Made by a program: the position numbers and the translations under genes. Below the pieces are notes generated by a model, which did no database searches, was not told the DNA's origin, and worked only from the letters and a program-made list of their open reading frames with translations. Below are positions 1-5,946 of a stretch of DNA of 9,822 bases, in pieces (the first letter of the stretch is position 1; the number at the start of each line of letters is the position of its first letter). The DNA lies in NCBI GenBank assembly GCA_020056125.1, contig JAGVIJ010000120.1, positions 1 to 9,822 on the forward strand, in the 5' to 3' direction. Source of the DNA: a bacterium. GTDB lineage: Bacteria > Patescibacteriota > Patescibacteriia > 2-12-FULL-60-25.

Positions 1-63
1 ATCAGAAAGCACATCGAACACCAGGGCGAGGAGGACAAAGGACAAGCGAAGCTTGTATGGTGA
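1..63 (+). CDS. tnpA: C-terminal end of an IS200/IS605-family transposase TnpA (partial at the left window edge)
   Basis: Frame 1 is open from the first base and ends at TGA 61-63. The last 20 residues include IRKHIEHQ, EEDK and a C-terminal LVW. From memory, IS200-type Y1 (HUH) transposases end in a helix of the form (I/V)-R-x-Y/H-I-x-x-Q followed by a charged tail such as HQLEEDK, and this tail fits well. The catalytic HUH motif and tyrosine would lie left of the window, so activity cannot be judged. A GC-rich hairpin starts 5 bases after the stop, as expected for the right end of such an element. The enzyme would cut and join single-stranded DNA next to the end hairpins. The fragment is too short for certainty, and another protein with a similar tail is possible. 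Confidence 0.6.
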   Translation: MRKHIEHQGEEDKGQAKLVW

Positions 64-67
64 AAAA

Positions 68-97
68 GAAACCACGGCCGTAAGGCCGTGGAGTTTC
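68..97. repeat. Subterminal hairpin, probable right end of the IS200/IS605 element
   Basis: Arms CCACGGCC (72-79) and GGCCGTGG (84-91) are perfect complements around a GTAA loop. The flanks GAAA (68-71) and TTTC (94-97) extend the stem past a two-base AG bulge. It lies just after the TnpA stop codon, where IS200/IS605 elements carry the right-end hairpin recognised by the transposase as single-stranded DNA. It may also terminate the transposase transcript. The exact element end and target tetranucleotide cannot be fixed from one copy. Confidence 0.6.
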
Positions 98-130
98 ATT
101 GGCATTTTTGTCAAACATCTTGTCCATCAT

Positions 131-163
131 TAAAATGTCCGGCTCTAAGAGCCGGACATTTTA
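131..163. repeat. REP-like palindrome, left copy, downstream of rayT
   Basis: The arm at 131-146 (TAAAATGTCCGGCTCT) is the exact reverse complement of 148-163, around the single base A147, giving a 16-bp stem. The core (136-158) recurs beyond the other end of rayT at 857-878 with the opposite central base, so the two copies are in inverted orientation. It begins 9 bases after the rayT stop codon, and on the minus strand its A/T flanks could let it act as a terminator for that gene. Confidence 0.8.
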
Positions 164-172
164 GTTTACATT

Positions 173-847
173 TTATTCGTAGCTATAGCGCCCAGTCCAT
201 TGACGGAGAAAATTTGTGTAGTCATCAACTGAGGAGAATAATGTTCCGACCGACGGTTGTTTGACTATCGGGAGCGATTCTTTAAGTCCTTTATACACGC
301 GATGGCTGGACCATTGATAACTATCAAGGAAAGCGTCCGCTTCATTCCAATCTGAGATTTTGCCTTCTCGCCATTTCAAGCTCGTCATATCCAGTGCATT
401 CAAATGAATGTATCGCGGCATGTGTATGAAATGTTCATCTCGTTGAATTAACTTTGCCTTAAAAGGCCCTTCGAATAAACGGCCGGATCGCTCGTATCTT
501 TTGTTGAAATAGTTTGAGTATCCCATGCCGAGCTTGTGCATGAATTTATTAATCCCCCTTTCTTCCATCTGCTCCAATAATAAATGATAATGATTGGGTA
601 AAAGACAATAACTGACCACGTTCACTAAACAAGAGCCTCTTTTCTCTGTCTTTAAGAGTCTGTTAAATAAATCATGGGCTCTTAACGGTGACCTGTCGCC
701 TGAGTGAGAGTATGAAGAATCGTTAAATAAATACAGTGATGCATAGAAGCGTTTAAAATCAGCCTTATCTTGAAATATCACACGCTTATCAACTCCACGG
801 TTATAAATGTGATAAAAATTGCTATTTGAGAATTGAACGCTGCGCAT
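173..847 (-). CDS. rayT: REP-associated tyrosine transposase (RayT / TnpA-REP, Y1 HUH family)
   Basis: This 224-residue protein opens with the family signature FYHIYNRGVDKR (residues 11-22). The metal-binding HUH motif is NHYHLLL (H86 and H88). The nucleophile is probably Y110 or Y113 in GYSNYFNKRYERSGRLFEGPFK, a segment typical of RayTs. The length is normal for the family and no frame is broken, so it looks intact. RayTs are single-copy domesticated relatives of IS200 transposases that cut single-stranded REP hairpins. Matching palindromes sit just outside both ends of this gene (131-163 and 857-878), the classic arrangement. No Shine-Dalgarno sequence precedes the ATG, and the upstream REP hairpin lies only 10 bases before it. 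The insertion lies just downstream of recR, where it breaks no gene. Family assignment is firm; the exact catalytic tyrosine is not. Confidence 0.9.
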   Translation of the reverse strand: MRSVQFSNSNFYHIYNRGVDKRVIFQDKADFKRFYASLYLFNDSSYSHSGDRSPLRAHDLFNRLLKTEKRGSCLVNVVSYCLLPNHYHLLLEQMEERGINKFMHKLGMGYSNYFNKRYERSGRLFEGPFKAKLIQRDEHFIHMPRYIHLNALDMTSLKWREGKISDWNEADAFLDSYQWSSHRVYKGLKESLPIVKQPSVGTLFSSVDDYTNFLRQWTGRYSYE

Positions 848-854
848 AAAAAGG

Positions 855-878
855 AATGTCCGGCTCTTAGAGCCGGAC
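855..878. repeat. REP-like palindrome, right copy; also a probable terminator of the dnaB-ybaB-recR operon
   Basis: Arms GTCCGGCTCT (858-867) and AGAGCCGGAC (869-878) pair perfectly around T868. The same core occurs in inverted orientation at 136-158, on the other side of rayT. Read on the minus strand, the hairpin starts 5 bases after the recR stop codon and is followed by ATTCCTTTTT, so it resembles a rho-independent terminator. It also lies in the leader of rayT. Confidence 0.8.
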
Positions 879-883
879 GGCGT

Positions 884-1483
884 TTATTTTCTATTCTTCA
901 GCGCATCCGCCAGGGTGGAGGAATCCGCGTATTCCAATTGCGCGCCCGTGGGCAAACCGCGTGCCAAGCGCGAAATGGTTATGGGCAAACCGGATAAATG
1001 TTTGGTCAGATACAACGCGGTAGTGTCGCCGCTCACATCCGGATCAAAAGCCAAAATCACTTCTTTAATTTTTGCATCAGGCGCAGCCAGGCGCTCTTTT
1101 AATTTTTGGATGGAAAGCGTTTCGGGAGTGCGTCCGGAGATGGGGTCGAGCAGACCGCCCAACACATGATAAACGCCCTTGAACGCGCCGGAAATTTCGA
1201 TCACGCGCAAATCTTGGCTGGTCGCCACCACGCACAGCACGCTCGCATCTCTGGCCGGGTTGGCGCAGATTGAACACACTTGTTGTTCAGACCAAGTGCC
1301 GCAAGTTTCACAACGCTTCACATTATCCGCCAAAGCAGCCAAGGCTTGGGCAAAACGTTTGAGGCTCTCTTTGGGTTGAGTCACCAGCCAATAGACATAA
1401 CGCAAAGCTGCTCGCGGCCCAATGCCCGGGATTTTATCAAATTCAGCGGCCGCATCACTGATGGAAGAGGGGAGGTTGGTCAT
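884..1483 (-). CDS. recR: Recombination mediator RecR
   Basis: RecR works with RecO (and RecF) to load RecA on gapped DNA. The 199-residue length is normal. Domains in order are a helix-hairpin-helix with IPGIGPRAA (18-26), a zinc finger C58-x2-C61 / C70-x2-C73, a Toprim domain from about residue 80, and the C-terminal SRLARGLPTGAQLEYAD region (about 170-186) typical of the family. The start overlaps the stop of ybaB by four bases (ATGA at 1483-1480), so the two are probably translationally coupled. Two Toprim positions are unusual. The acidic residue usual after the first strand (VVE in E. coli RecR) is A87, and the usual NPT-type strand reads FDPDVSGD, restoring a D147-x-D149 pair as in classical Toprim enzymes. 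A REP hairpin just downstream probably ends the transcript. Confidence 0.96.
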   Translation of the reverse strand: MTNLPSSISDAAAEFDKIPGIGPRAALRYVYWLVTQPKESLKRFAQALAALADNVKRCETCGTWSEQQVCSICANPARDASVLCVVATSQDLRVIEISGAFKGVYHVLGGLLDPISGRTPETLSIQKLKERLAAPDAKIKEVILAFDPDVSGDTTALYLTKHLSGLPITISRLARGLPTGAQLEYADSSTLADALKNRK

Positions 1484-1791
1484 TTCTTCATCATCTCCTG
1501 CATCTCTTGCGCCAAATCCATACCGCCTAAATCTTTCATCTTGCTGGCCAGCATTTTTTGCAGTTTATCCATGGCGTCATTAAATGCCTCTTTGGTCAGG
1601 CCTTCCAACTTGGCTTTGTCTCCCACAATTTCCGGATCAAAGTTGATGGACACCACTTTTTGATTCCCGTCCAAAGTGATTTTGACTTTGCCCCAGCCGG
1701 CTGAACCCTCCACGCGTTCTCCGGCTAGTGTGGATTGAATATTTTTGGCCTTTTGACGAATGTCTTTGATTTGCTTGAGTTTGTTGAACAT
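1480..1791 (-). CDS. ybaB: YbaB/EbfC-family nucleoid-associated protein
   Basis: This 103-residue protein begins MFNKLKQIKDIRQKA and carries the family core GSAGWGKVKITLDGNQKVVSIN (about residues 29-50), then an acidic and amphipathic C-terminal helix rich in K, M and E. YbaB/EbfC proteins form small dimers that bind and bend DNA and are usually encoded immediately before recR, as here. It lies 18 bases after the dnaB stop and overlaps the recR start by four bases, so it is the middle gene of one operon. No Shine-Dalgarno sequence is visible before the ATG. In many bacteria the gene ahead of ybaB-recR is dnaX; here it is dnaB. The assignment rests on both sequence pattern and synteny. Confidence 0.93.
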   Translation of the reverse strand: MFNKLKQIKDIRQKAKNIQSTLAGERVEGSAGWGKVKITLDGNQKVVSINFDPEIVGDKAKLEGLTKEAFNDAMDKLQKMLASKMKDLGGMDLAQEMQEMMKK

Positions 1792-1809
1792 AGCGCTTAA
1801 AAATTTGAA

Positions 1810-3270
1810 TTAAAATGGCGGGTTTGAATTTACGATTGGTGCATTGAGATCAGCTATGGGACGAGGCGGAGGCAAGGGCGGCATCATGGCGGCGCGGCCG
1901 GCCGGCAAGCTCGGCGCTTCGTATCTGGCCAATGTGCGGAAGCTGGCGCGCGTCGCGTCAAAAAATAATTTCACTATACCCGTGGGGCCGTTTCTATGTT
2001 TAGCCACATGAATCTCCGCCAGATTGCGTTCTTCGGGTGAAAGATCCTCTGTGCGATAATTTTTGTCCGCGGATTTACGATAAATAAATAGCACGATGTC
2101 TGCGTCTTGTTCAATTGTACCCGATTCACGCAGATGTGCCAGCCGCGGAATGGCCGGCTTTTGCATTTCCACTTGGCGCGACAACTGTGACAGCGCCAAC
2201 ACCGGGATATTCAATTCGCGGGCAATGGCTTTTAAGCCGCGCGTAATTTCTGCCACTTCTTGTACGCGGTTGTCCGAGCCCGAAGTGCGCGATTCCATGA
2301 GTTGTAGATAGTCCACCACAATCAAGCCCAGCTCGTGTTCCATCTGCAAGCGGCGCGCTTTGGTGCGGATTTCCATGATGTTGGCTGAAGCCGAATCATC
2401 AATGTACATGGGAGCCTCGGATAAAACGCCGATGGCTTGGCCAATGCGCGAAAAATCATCTTGCGCGCCATCATCGGATAATTTGCCGGTGCGCATTTTC
2501 CACAAATCCACGCCAGCCTCGGAACAAATCAAGCGATCCACCAATTGATCTTTGCTCATTTCCAAAGAGAACAGGCCCACCGGAGTTTTCATTTTAACCG
2601 CGGCGTGGCGCGCGATATCCAGCGCCAAAGAAGTTTTGCCGCAGGAGGGGCGCGCGGCCAAAATAATCAAATCGCTTTTTTGCAATCCGCCCAGCATGTC
2701 ATCCAAATCCGGAAAGCCCGTAGTCAAGCCGCGCAATTTGCCTTTGTCGCGATGCACCTCGTCAATGCGTTCAAACGCCGTGTCCAAAATGTCGTGGATG
2801 TGCGTGAAACCGGCTTTTAAGAATTTTTTTGAAACATTAAATAATTTTTGTTCCGCATGATCCAAAATATCCGTTACATCTTTGGCCTGATCATAACCCA
2901 TGGCCATGATGTCAGAGGCCGCGCTAAGCAGACGGCGCAGCGTGGATTTTTTTTGCACGATTTCAGCATAATGCGTGACATGGCTGGCTGTGGGCACGGC
3001 ATTGGCCAGTTGGATGAGATAAGCGCGTCCGCCGATTTTTTCCAGCTCGTGTTTTTCTTCCAACTTGTTGGTGAGCGAGAGAATATCAATGGGCTCACTG
3101 CGGCGATACAAATCAGCGATGGCTTCAAAAATCCGTTGATGTTTATCCGCGTAGAAATCTTCGACTATGATGCGGTCGCCTACGCTGATGATGGCGTCTT
3201 TATCCAACAGCAAAGAGCCAAGCAAAGATTGTTCAGCCTCCAAATTTTGCGGCGTGAGTTTTTCCTCCAT
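1810..3270 (-). CDS. dnaB: Replicative DNA helicase DnaB
   Basis: DnaB is the hexameric ATP-driven helicase at the replication fork. The N-terminal domain opens with PQNLEAEQSLLGSLLLDKDAI (residues 7-27, typical of the family). A linker follows, then a RecA-like motor with Walker A ARPSCGKTS (206-214, K212), the catalytic glutamate in FSLEM (E237), Walker B LIVVDYLQL (D320), the SQLSRQVE loop (361-368) and HLRESGTIEQDADIVLFIYR (379-398). The 486-residue length is within the usual range. The C-terminal tail after about residue 450 is proline-rich and is probably disordered. No intein interrupts the motor. It is the first gene of a minus-strand operon with ybaB and recR. No Shine-Dalgarno sequence is seen before the ATG. 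Confidence 0.97.
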   Translation of the reverse strand: MEEKLTPQNLEAEQSLLGSLLLDKDAIISVGDRIIVEDFYADKHQRIFEAIADLYRRSEPIDILSLTNKLEEKHELEKIGGRAYLIQLANAVPTASHVTHYAEIVQKKSTLRRLLSAASDIMAMGYDQAKDVTDILDHAEQKLFNVSKKFLKAGFTHIHDILDTAFERIDEVHRDKGKLRGLTTGFPDLDDMLGGLQKSDLIILAARPSCGKTSLALDIARHAAVKMKTPVGLFSLEMSKDQLVDRLICSEAGVDLWKMRTGKLSDDGAQDDFSRIGQAIGVLSEAPMYIDDSASANIMEIRTKARRLQMEHELGLIVVDYLQLMESRTSGSDNRVQEVAEITRGLKAIARELNIPVLALSQLSRQVEMQKPAIPRLAHLRESGTIEQDADIVLFIYRKSADKNYRTEDLSPEERNLAEIHVAKHRNGPTGIVKLFFDATRASFRTLARYEAPSLPAGRAAMMPPLPPPRPIADLNAPIVNSNPPF

Positions 3271-3316
3271 AATGTTCCAGCCTATCGCAGGCGCAGACGT
3301 GATGCAACTTTCGCTC

Positions 3317-3350
3317 CGAAATTCGAACTTCGAAATTCGAATTTCGAATA
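3317..3350. repeat. TTCGAA-type repeat with a perfect 20-bp palindrome
   Basis: Positions 3329-3348 read TTCGAAATTCGAATTTCGAA, which is its own reverse complement. More GAAATTCGAA units flank it to the left. It lies in the divergent gap between dnaB and the permease gene, within the probable dnaB leader. A related, less perfect cluster occurs at 7594-7649. It could be a mobile repeat or a dyad for a DNA-binding protein; the sequence alone does not decide. Confidence 0.75.
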
Positions 3351-3385
3351 TGGACGCAGAATTAGGGACTCGGGACTTCCGATTA

Positions 3386-3394
3386 TGCTATACT
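3386..3394 (+). promoter_or_regulatory. Extended -10 promoter of the permease gene, predicted leaderless
   Basis: TGC followed by TATACT (3389-3394) is a strong TGn-extended -10. No good -35 is seen 16-18 bases upstream, as often tolerated with an extended -10. A start about 7 bases downstream falls at 3401, the A of the permease ATG, which would give a leaderless mRNA. Confidence 0.6.
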
Positions 3395-3400
3395 ACACCC

Positions 3401-4540
3401 ATGTTCGCAGGTCGAAAAACATTCATTCGCGCCACGCTGGTTATGGTCGGAACAATCATCGGCGCGGGAATTTTTGGTGTGCCGGCTATGCTGGGTCGAG
3501 CCGGAATTTTAGCCGGCTCAATTATCTTTTGGTGCATCGCCGGGCTGGTGTTGGCCACACATTTATTGTTTGTCGAAATTATCGCGCGCATTAAAGAGCG
3601 CAAGCGGCTGCCCGGTTATTTGGAACACGTTTTTGGCGCATGGGCCAAATGGCCAAGCGCAGTCGCTCACACTGCACAGATTGCTGGCGGGAGTTTTTTA
3701 TACATCATTTTAGGCGGCGAATTTTTGCGCCTCTTGGCTTTTGGTTTTGGTTTTGACGGAGGATCGTTGGGCTTTCAATTATTCTTCTGGTTTTTAAGTT
3801 CCTGCATCGTGGCTTCGGCCTTGCGCTTCATGGCCAAGATCGAAGCATATCTCACCTGGGCTTTAGTCGGACTCTTGATCCTGATGCTCGCACTGGCTGT
3901 GCCGCAAGCTGATTTTTCTCGTTTCGCCTGGCAAAATTGGGGCAGTTCGTTTGGCGCCCTGGGCGTATTTTTATTCTCTTTAGTGGGTTTGTCGGTTATT
4001 CCCGAGGTATTTGAAATTGCACAAAGAAAAATTACCACAACTCGTTGGGCTGTGATTTTGGGTTCATTAGCGTCTGCACTCGTGACTTGGTTGTTTGGTA
4101 TTTTTATTTACGCAGCCATTCGTAACGGTTCAAGCGCGGATTTTACGGTCATGGCTAATATTTTTCCGGCGTTCCTTTGGTTGATTTTACCGGTGGTGGG
4201 ATTTTTGGCGGTCATCACTTCATTCATCACCGGCGCTTTTGATCTCAAAGTCATGTATCTGGTTGATTTAAAACAAAGCAAACTCATGAGCTGGGGAGCG
4301 GCCTTGGGCTTGCCGCTGGCTTTACTCTTTATCCTGCCGAGAAATTTTCTATCCGGCGTTGAAACCATGGGCGCTTTGGTTTCCGCTTCCAGCGCTCTGC
4401 TCGTGGTCATAGCGGCTTTTTTGGTCATGCGCCGCGATAAAAAGCGCGTCTCGATTTGGTGGCGCTGTGCGGCTCCGGCTTTAGCGGCCGCGCTGTTCAG
4501 TTTTATTTTTCTTCAACGAATAATTCTTTTCTTTCTATAA
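3401..4540 (+). CDS. Amino acid permease of the aromatic amino acid (Trp/Tyr) transporter family
   Basis: The 379-residue product is very hydrophobic, with roughly eleven predicted membrane helices. It starts MFAGRKTFIRATLVMVGTIIGAGIFGVPAMLGRAG. The GTIIGAGIFGVP segment (about residues 17-28) is the unwound first-helix motif of the APC superfamily substrate site, and FSLVGLSVIPEV in the middle fits the tryptophan/tyrosine permease branch. Such proteins import amino acids with a cation gradient; the substrate cannot be read from sequence. I chose ATG 3401 because the family motif starts there, an extended -10 ends 7 bases before it, and the open frame upstream (from 3167) runs through the dnaB start and the TTCGAA repeat. 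An auxotrophic, host-dependent cell would benefit from such an importer. A small membrane-protein gene follows 8 bases after the stop and is probably co-transcribed. Confidence 0.87.
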   Translation: MFAGRKTFIRATLVMVGTIIGAGIFGVPAMLGRAGILAGSIIFWCIAGLVLATHLLFVEIIARIKERKRLPGYLEHVFGAWAKWPSAVAHTAQIAGGSFLYIILGGEFLRLLAFGFGFDGGSLGFQLFFWFLSSCIVASALRFMAKIEAYLTWALVGLLILMLALAVPQADFSRFAWQNWGSSFGALGVFLFSLVGLSVIPEVFEIAQRKITTTRWAVILGSLASALVTWLFGIFIYAAIRNGSSADFTVMANIFPAFLWLILPVVGFLAVITSFITGAFDLKVMYLVDLKQSKLMSWGAALGLPLALLFILPRNFLSGVETMGALVSASSALLVVIAAFLVMRRDKKRVSIWWRCAAPALAAALFSFIFLQRIILFFL

Positions 4541-4548
4541 AATTTGTT

Positions 4549-4962
4549 ATGTGGTTCAGATTTTTTGCCATCTCATTTCTAAAATTCGTGGTCAGCACCT
4601 TCGGCTTATTCGCGCTTTACGCTGGGCTCCTGCCCGCCAGCATTACCGGCGGATGGTTGATTGCTATCACTTGGTTTATTACTTTTCTCTTGGCGTTTTT
4701 ATTTGCGCATTGGGCTTTGTTGCACACCAAACCGGGCAGTCGCCACGTGCTGTCCTTGGTGTTTGTTTGGTTGCTCGTAACGGTCTGCGGATTTTTAGTC
4801 TATGGAATTTTTATTTCAGATCGCGGACCGTGGATTCTTGTGAATTGGGAAATTTTAGGTCAGATCGGTTTGGAAATTGTGGCCATCTTGACTGTGGCTT
4901 ACCGCGTGCGCCAAAACAAGGTTACGGTTGAGTTGGGTGAGACGGTGACGAGCGGCGAGTAG
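4549..4962 (+). CDS. Small four-helix membrane protein of unknown function
   Basis: I do not recognise this 137-residue protein. It has four likely membrane helices (about residues 3-25, 33-55, 65-87 and 97-116), short loops, and a charged C-terminal tail from about residue 117 (RVRQNKVTVELGE). The pattern fits a small integral membrane protein with no visible enzyme motif. I start it at ATG 4549, 8 bases after the permease stop. An upstream ATG at 4456 in the same frame would overlap the permease by 85 bases and add residues of poor membrane-protein character, so I reject it. No Shine-Dalgarno sequence is seen. Its last 41 bases overlap the 3' end of folD on the other strand, leaving no room for a terminator between them. 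A partner role with the permease is possible but only suggested by adjacency. Confidence 0.75.
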   Translation: MWFRFFAISFLKFVVSTFGLFALYAGLLPASITGGWLIAITWFITFLLAFLFAHWALLHTKPGSRHVLSLVFVWLLVTVCGFLVYGIFISDRGPWILVNWEILGQIGLEIVAILTVAYRVRQNKVTVELGETVTSGE

Positions 4963-5776
4963 CCAAGGTTAAAGTATTTTTCAACAGCATGGCCACGGTC
5001 ATGGGCCCGACTCCGCCCGGAACAGGGGAGAGCCGGCCGGCCGTGGTTTTTAAATTTTTCGCATCCACATCTCCGGTGACTTTGCCGTCAGCCAAGCGAT
5101 TGGTGCCCACATCAATCACGCACGCGCCGGATTTAATTAAATCTTGTGTCAAAAAATTGGCGCGACCCACGGCTACAACCAAAATATCCGCGTCTTTCAC
5201 CGCATCGCGTTCCAGGTCTTCGGGATTAAATTTTGTAACCAAACAACCGGCGCGAGTCAGGAGCCGAAGTAGAGGAGCGGAAAAAATTTCCGAGTTGGCA
5301 ATGATGACGGCCGAGGTTCCGTTCAGCGTGATGTCTGTGGCGGCGATCAAGCGCAAAATTCCCTCGTGCACCGGAGGAAAAATTTCAGCTGTGCCGTCTG
5401 CGATGGCCTGCAAATTTTTAGGATGAAAGCCGTCCACATCTTTAGCCGGATCCATGAGCGCGATGAGCGCATCCTGATCGTATTTTTTGGGCAAGGGGAT
5501 TTGAATCAAAATCGCATGCACTGTTTTATCCGCATTCCAATTCTGAATGATGTCGCGCAATTCGTCCTCGCTTGCGGTATCCGGAAGGCGTCGGATGTCA
5601 GTTTCTATGCCAACTTCTCGGCAAGCTTTTTCTTTTAGATCAACATAGAGTTTTGAGGCCGGATTTTCGCCTACCAAAAGCACGGCCAGCTTGGGGTGCA
5701 AGCCGGACGCTTCAATTTCTTGTTTCACCTGATCGCGAATGTTCGCGGCCAGCGCTTTTCCGTCAATGATTTGCAT
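4922..5776 (-). CDS. folD: FolD, methylene-THF dehydrogenase/methenyl-THF cyclohydrolase
   Basis: FolD converts 5,10-methylene-THF to 10-formyl-THF in the cytoplasm. At 284 residues the length is normal. The N-terminal domain has PASKLYVDLKEKAC (39-52) with catalytic Y44 and K48, then QIPLP (92-96) and DPAKDVDGFHP (109-119, D115 equivalent to E. coli D121). The C-terminal region has GACVIDVGTN and PGGVGPMTVAMLLKNT. Two usually well conserved motifs are changed. PCTP before the Rossmann fold reads PPVH (about 134-137), and the nucleotide-binding GRSxxVGxP reads ANSEIFSAP (160-168). The substrate-side residues remain, so folate chemistry looks intact while dinucleotide binding may differ. It pairs functionally with glyA, which lies upstream on the same strand beyond a 1.9-kb plus-strand block. 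The 3' end overlaps the small membrane-protein gene by 41 bases. Confidence 0.94.
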   Translation of the reverse strand: MQIIDGKALAANIRDQVKQEIEASGLHPKLAVLLVGENPASKLYVDLKEKACREVGIETDIRRLPDTASEDELRDIIQNWNADKTVHAILIQIPLPKKYDQDALIALMDPAKDVDGFHPKNLQAIADGTAEIFPPVHEGILRLIAATDITLNGTSAVIIANSEIFSAPLLRLLTRAGCLVTKFNPEDLERDAVKDADILVVAVGRANFLTQDLIKSGACVIDVGTNRLADGKVTGDVDAKNLKTTAGRLSPVPGGVGPMTVAMLLKNTLTLATRRSSPSHPTQP

Positions 5777-5791
5777 GTGAATCTACGGCGC

Positions 5792-5820
5792 AGAATACAC
5801 CAAAAAGCGGGTTTTGTCTA
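5792..5820 (-). promoter_or_regulatory. Promoter of folD
   Basis: On the minus strand, TAGACA (5820-5815) and TATTCT (5797-5792) are 17 bases apart, a good sigma-70-type pair. The predicted start near 5785 leaves a leader of only about 9 bases before the folD ATG at 5776, with no Shine-Dalgarno sequence. Confidence 0.55.
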
Positions 5821-5843
5821 GGGCGTTAGGCGAGTACAAACGC

Positions 5844-5872
5844 TTGACGTTCGGATTAAAACATGCTAAACA
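5844..5872 (+). promoter_or_regulatory. Promoter of the unknown membrane/coiled-coil gene
   Basis: TTGACG (5844-5849) is 17 bases from TAAACA (5867-5872), which is preceded by TGC, making a TGn-extended -10. The predicted start near 5879 gives a leader of about 68 bases. Confidence 0.5.
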
Positions 5873-5914
5873 ATCCTTAGCTATCGTCCTTTGGACAAAG
5901 AGTTACAAACTATC

Positions 5915-5943
5915 CCTCTATTATAGAGGAGAAGGGAGCAAGG
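5915..5943 (+). promoter_or_regulatory. Hairpin overlapping a strong Shine-Dalgarno site
   Basis: CCTCTAT (5915-5921) and ATAGAGG (5923-5929) pair perfectly around one T. Purine-rich GAGAAGGGAG follows, with GGGAG at 5934-5938 lying 8 bases before ATG 5947. The hairpin abuts the ribosome-binding region and could modulate access to it. A strong Shine-Dalgarno site stands out here, since none is seen before most of the other genes in the window. Confidence 0.55.
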
Positions 5944-5946
5944 AAA

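Noticed and set aside
3167..3400. N-terminal extension of the permease (78 extra residues)
   Set aside because: It overlaps the dnaB start in antisense, runs through the TTCGAA repeat and the extended -10, and lacks membrane-protein character.
4456..4548. Longer start for the small membrane protein
   Set aside because: It would overlap the permease coding end by 85 bases, and ATG 4549 begins exactly at the first hydrophobic helix.
5891..5924. Alternative promoter TTGGAC / TATTAT ahead of the unknown membrane protein
   Set aside because: The spacing is 22 bases, too long for a sigma-70 promoter, and TATTAT lies inside the CCTCTAT/ATAGAGG hairpin.
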